NCBI GenBank assembly: GCA_002368805.1
Contig: DFFH01000142.1
Span: 1-15,429 of the forward strand
DNA length: 15,429 nucleotides
Source: Mageeibacillus sp. UBA3781
GTDB taxonomy: Bacteria; Bacillota; Clostridia; Saccharofermentanales; Saccharofermentanaceae
Direction of reading: 5' to 3'
A program made the position numbers and the translations under genes. The notes beneath the pieces were generated by a model, which had not been told where the DNA came from, made no database searches, and saw only the letters and a list, made by a program, of their open reading frames with translations. Below, piece by piece: positions 14,547-15,429 of the stretch. Position 1 is the stretch's first letter. Every line of letters starts with the position of its first letter.

Positions 14547-14724
14547 TCACCCGTAATTCTTGCGTGTATACGACGCGGAATTCATCATAAAACGAATTTT
14601 CTCAATTCTCACCCGTAAATTCATCGGTTTTTCCATGCTCGAAAAGCACTTTTTACGGGTGAAAAGTGCTTTTTTCTCATTAGCAATGAAAATGCGGCCA
14701 GGTGCGGCGTTTTTTTACGGGTGA
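14547..14724. repeat. Four decamers TCACCCGTAA in mirror-symmetric positions
   Basis: Two forward copies (14547-14556, 14609-14618) are followed by two reversed copies, TTACGGGTGA (14653-14662, 14715-14724). Each pair is 62 bp apart and the whole set is exactly symmetric about 14635.5. The sequence between them is not a clean inverted repeat. Confidence 0.75.
14642..14673. terminator. 12-bp perfect hairpin, terminator-like
   Basis: AAAAGCACTTTT (14642-14653), an 8-nt loop, then AAAAGTGCTTTT (14662-14673), followed by a short T/C tract on the plus strand. The stem is perfect but AT-rich. Its left arm with the preceding bases is an inverted copy of the GTGCTTTTCGAG core of the 28-bp repeats (14638-14649). 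Both flanking genes are on the minus strand, where the T-run after the stem is only four bases, so it may be a repeat-family hairpin rather than a terminator for a specific gene. Confidence 0.5.
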
Positions 14725-14849
14725 AATCGAAAATTTAAGAATCTCTACGGTATTTGCCGGAATTTGAATTTCCGCGAAAAAGTCATACATCGGATTTCAG
14801 GACGTGGTTTTTTCTTCGGCAAAAGAGGTGCTGGCAGGAAAGCGGAAAA

Positions 14850-14883
14850 GAAAACTCCGCTGCCCGGATGTGGGAAGCGGAGT
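14850..14883 (-). terminator. Rho-independent terminator of the CobW-like gene
   Basis: ACTCCGCT (14854-14861) pairs with AGCGGAGT (14876-14883), and CCC/GGG extends the stem beyond a G-A mismatch, with a 6-nt loop. On the minus strand the stem is followed by TTTTCTTTTCC. It lies about 97 bp after the stop codon of the minus-strand gene. Confidence 0.8.
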
Positions 14884-14979
14884 CGGAATTTCTGTTTAGG
14901 CTGGTGATCCGGCCGGAATGGCTGCGTGGCCGGTGCGGCCGATGCGAGCGGCACGGGCGGCATGGAGCCAAGGTGGTTC

Positions 14980-15429
14980 TTACAGTCCGAAAAGCGCTTT
15001 TACCGCGTCTTTATCGACTTTGGAGCCGATGACGCAGAGCTTGCCGGTGACGTCGGCGCCGCCGTTTCTTACGTCAGCTTCGCCCGGAACGTAGTCGAAG
15101 TGGATCCAGTTGCCGTCTTCGCCGGCAACGATGCCCTTGGCGCGGAGGATCATGCCGAAGTCGCCGCTGTCGAGCTCTTCGAGGGCAGCCTTGATCGCAG
15201 CCTCGGAGAAGGACTTCGAGGTCTCAAAGCCGACGGAATCGAAGACTTCGTCAGCGTGGTGATGACCCTCATGGTCGTGGTGGTGATGGTCATGATCGTG
15301 TTCGTCGTGGTCGTGATGATGTTCGTGCTCATCGTGATCGTGGTGATGATGCTCATGGTCATGCTCGTCATCATCGTGTTCATGCTCATGATCATGGTCA
15401 TGGTCGTGGCAGCCGCAGGTGCAGTCCGG
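14980..15429 (-). CDS. CobW/COG0523-family metallochaperone GTPase, C-terminal part, His-rich
   Basis: The frame is open from the right edge of the window to the TAA at 14980-14982 and gives the last 149 residues; the GTPase domain with its Walker and CxCC motifs would lie outside. Visible from the N-terminal side: DCTCGCH, then a run of about 50 residues made almost only of His, Asp and Glu (about 28 His, nt 15259-15408), then a CobW_C-like domain (SKSFSEAAIKAALEELDSGDFGMILRAKGIV, then GNWIHFDYVPGEADV, ending KALFGL). Members deliver zinc, cobalt or nickel to client enzymes and are often induced by metal shortage; a His/acid tract before the C-terminal domain is a common metal-binding or storage segment, but this one is long. 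A terminator follows at 14850-14883. The family call rests on the C-terminal domain and the His tract only. Confidence 0.85.
   Translation of the reverse strand, partial: PDCTCGCHDHDHDHEHEHDDDEHDHEHHHHDHDEHEHHHDHDEHDHDHHHHDHEGHHHADEVFDSVGFETSKSFSEAAIKAALEELDSGDFGMILRAKGIVAGEDGNWIHFDYVPGEADVRNGGADVTGKLCVIGSKVDKDAVKALFGL

Larger units (their letters stand above)
14100..14979. other. 880-bp intergenic stretch without a credible gene
   Basis: Between the MATE start and the CobW-like stop. It holds the 13-bp repeats, the 28-bp tandem array, the symmetric decamers, a 12-bp hairpin and the CobW terminator. The open frames in it are short, overlap repeats and lack ribosome sites. The 14500-14770 part is AT-rich compared with the coding DNA on both sides. 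No small RNA can be named, but the density of hairpins makes one possible. Confidence 0.7.

Noticed and set aside
14990..15001. Perfect palindrome AAAAGCGCTTTT
   Set aside because: It encodes KALF inside the conserved CobW C-terminus, so the coding constraint explains it.
15150..15401. Met/Thr-rich small protein on the minus strand
   Set aside because: It is the His-rich CobW tract read in the wrong frame; the CobW frame is open to the window edge and matches the family.

Overview
The window looks like chromosomal DNA of a Gram-positive anaerobe of the Bacillota (Clostridia-like). The reasons are a GHKL/LytTR two-component pair, FtsX-type export operons, several lipoprotein signal peptides with Thr/Glu-rich spacers, strong GGAGG-type ribosome binding sites and moderate GC content. 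No tRNA, rRNA, transposase, integrase or CRISPR array was recognised. Genus cannot be told from the sequence alone.

Layout from left to right. 1-677: the end of an ABC-transporter ATPase that enters from outside the window. 687-1101 (minus): a truncated GNAT acetyltransferase that runs straight into a 27-bp copy of the last nine codons of guaA (812-838), followed by a terminator-like hairpin. The intact guaA 3' end lies 8.1 kb away (8919-8945) in the same orientation, so 839-8918 is bracketed by direct repeats at a known type of integration site. 1396-8747 (plus): five closely spaced genes encoding an M13-family metallopeptidase lipoprotein, a 10-TM FtsX-type permease, its ATPase, a LytTR response regulator and a GHKL sensor kinase. 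Together they look like a cell-surface module that senses, cuts and transports a peptide or envelope substrate. 8831-8867: guaA terminator. 8919-9899 (minus): GMP synthase reduced to its ATP-pyrophosphatase and dimerisation domains, with no glutaminase domain. 10105-12608 (plus): a two-gene unit, an XRE-type regulator with a second HTH-like segment overlapping by 4 bp a lipoprotein with two related beta-rich repeats. 12708-14099 (minus): a MATE-family exporter. 14100-14979: an 880-bp repeat-rich stretch without a credible gene. 14980-15429 (minus): the C-terminal end of a CobW/COG0523-type metallochaperone GTPase with a very His-rich segment.

The most interesting observations are three. The first is the displaced guaA tail fused to a broken GNAT gene, which is the footprint of an integration or recombination event at guaA. 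The second is the peptidase-ABC-LytTR/GHKL operon with a 27-bp near-perfect palindrome upstream, lying exactly between the guaA-tail repeats. The third is the repeat cluster between the MATE and CobW genes: 28-bp tandem repeats with a diverged copy on the other side of the MATE gene, 13-bp repeats upstream of MATE, and four decamers in mirror-symmetric positions. The split form of GMP synthase is also worth checking.
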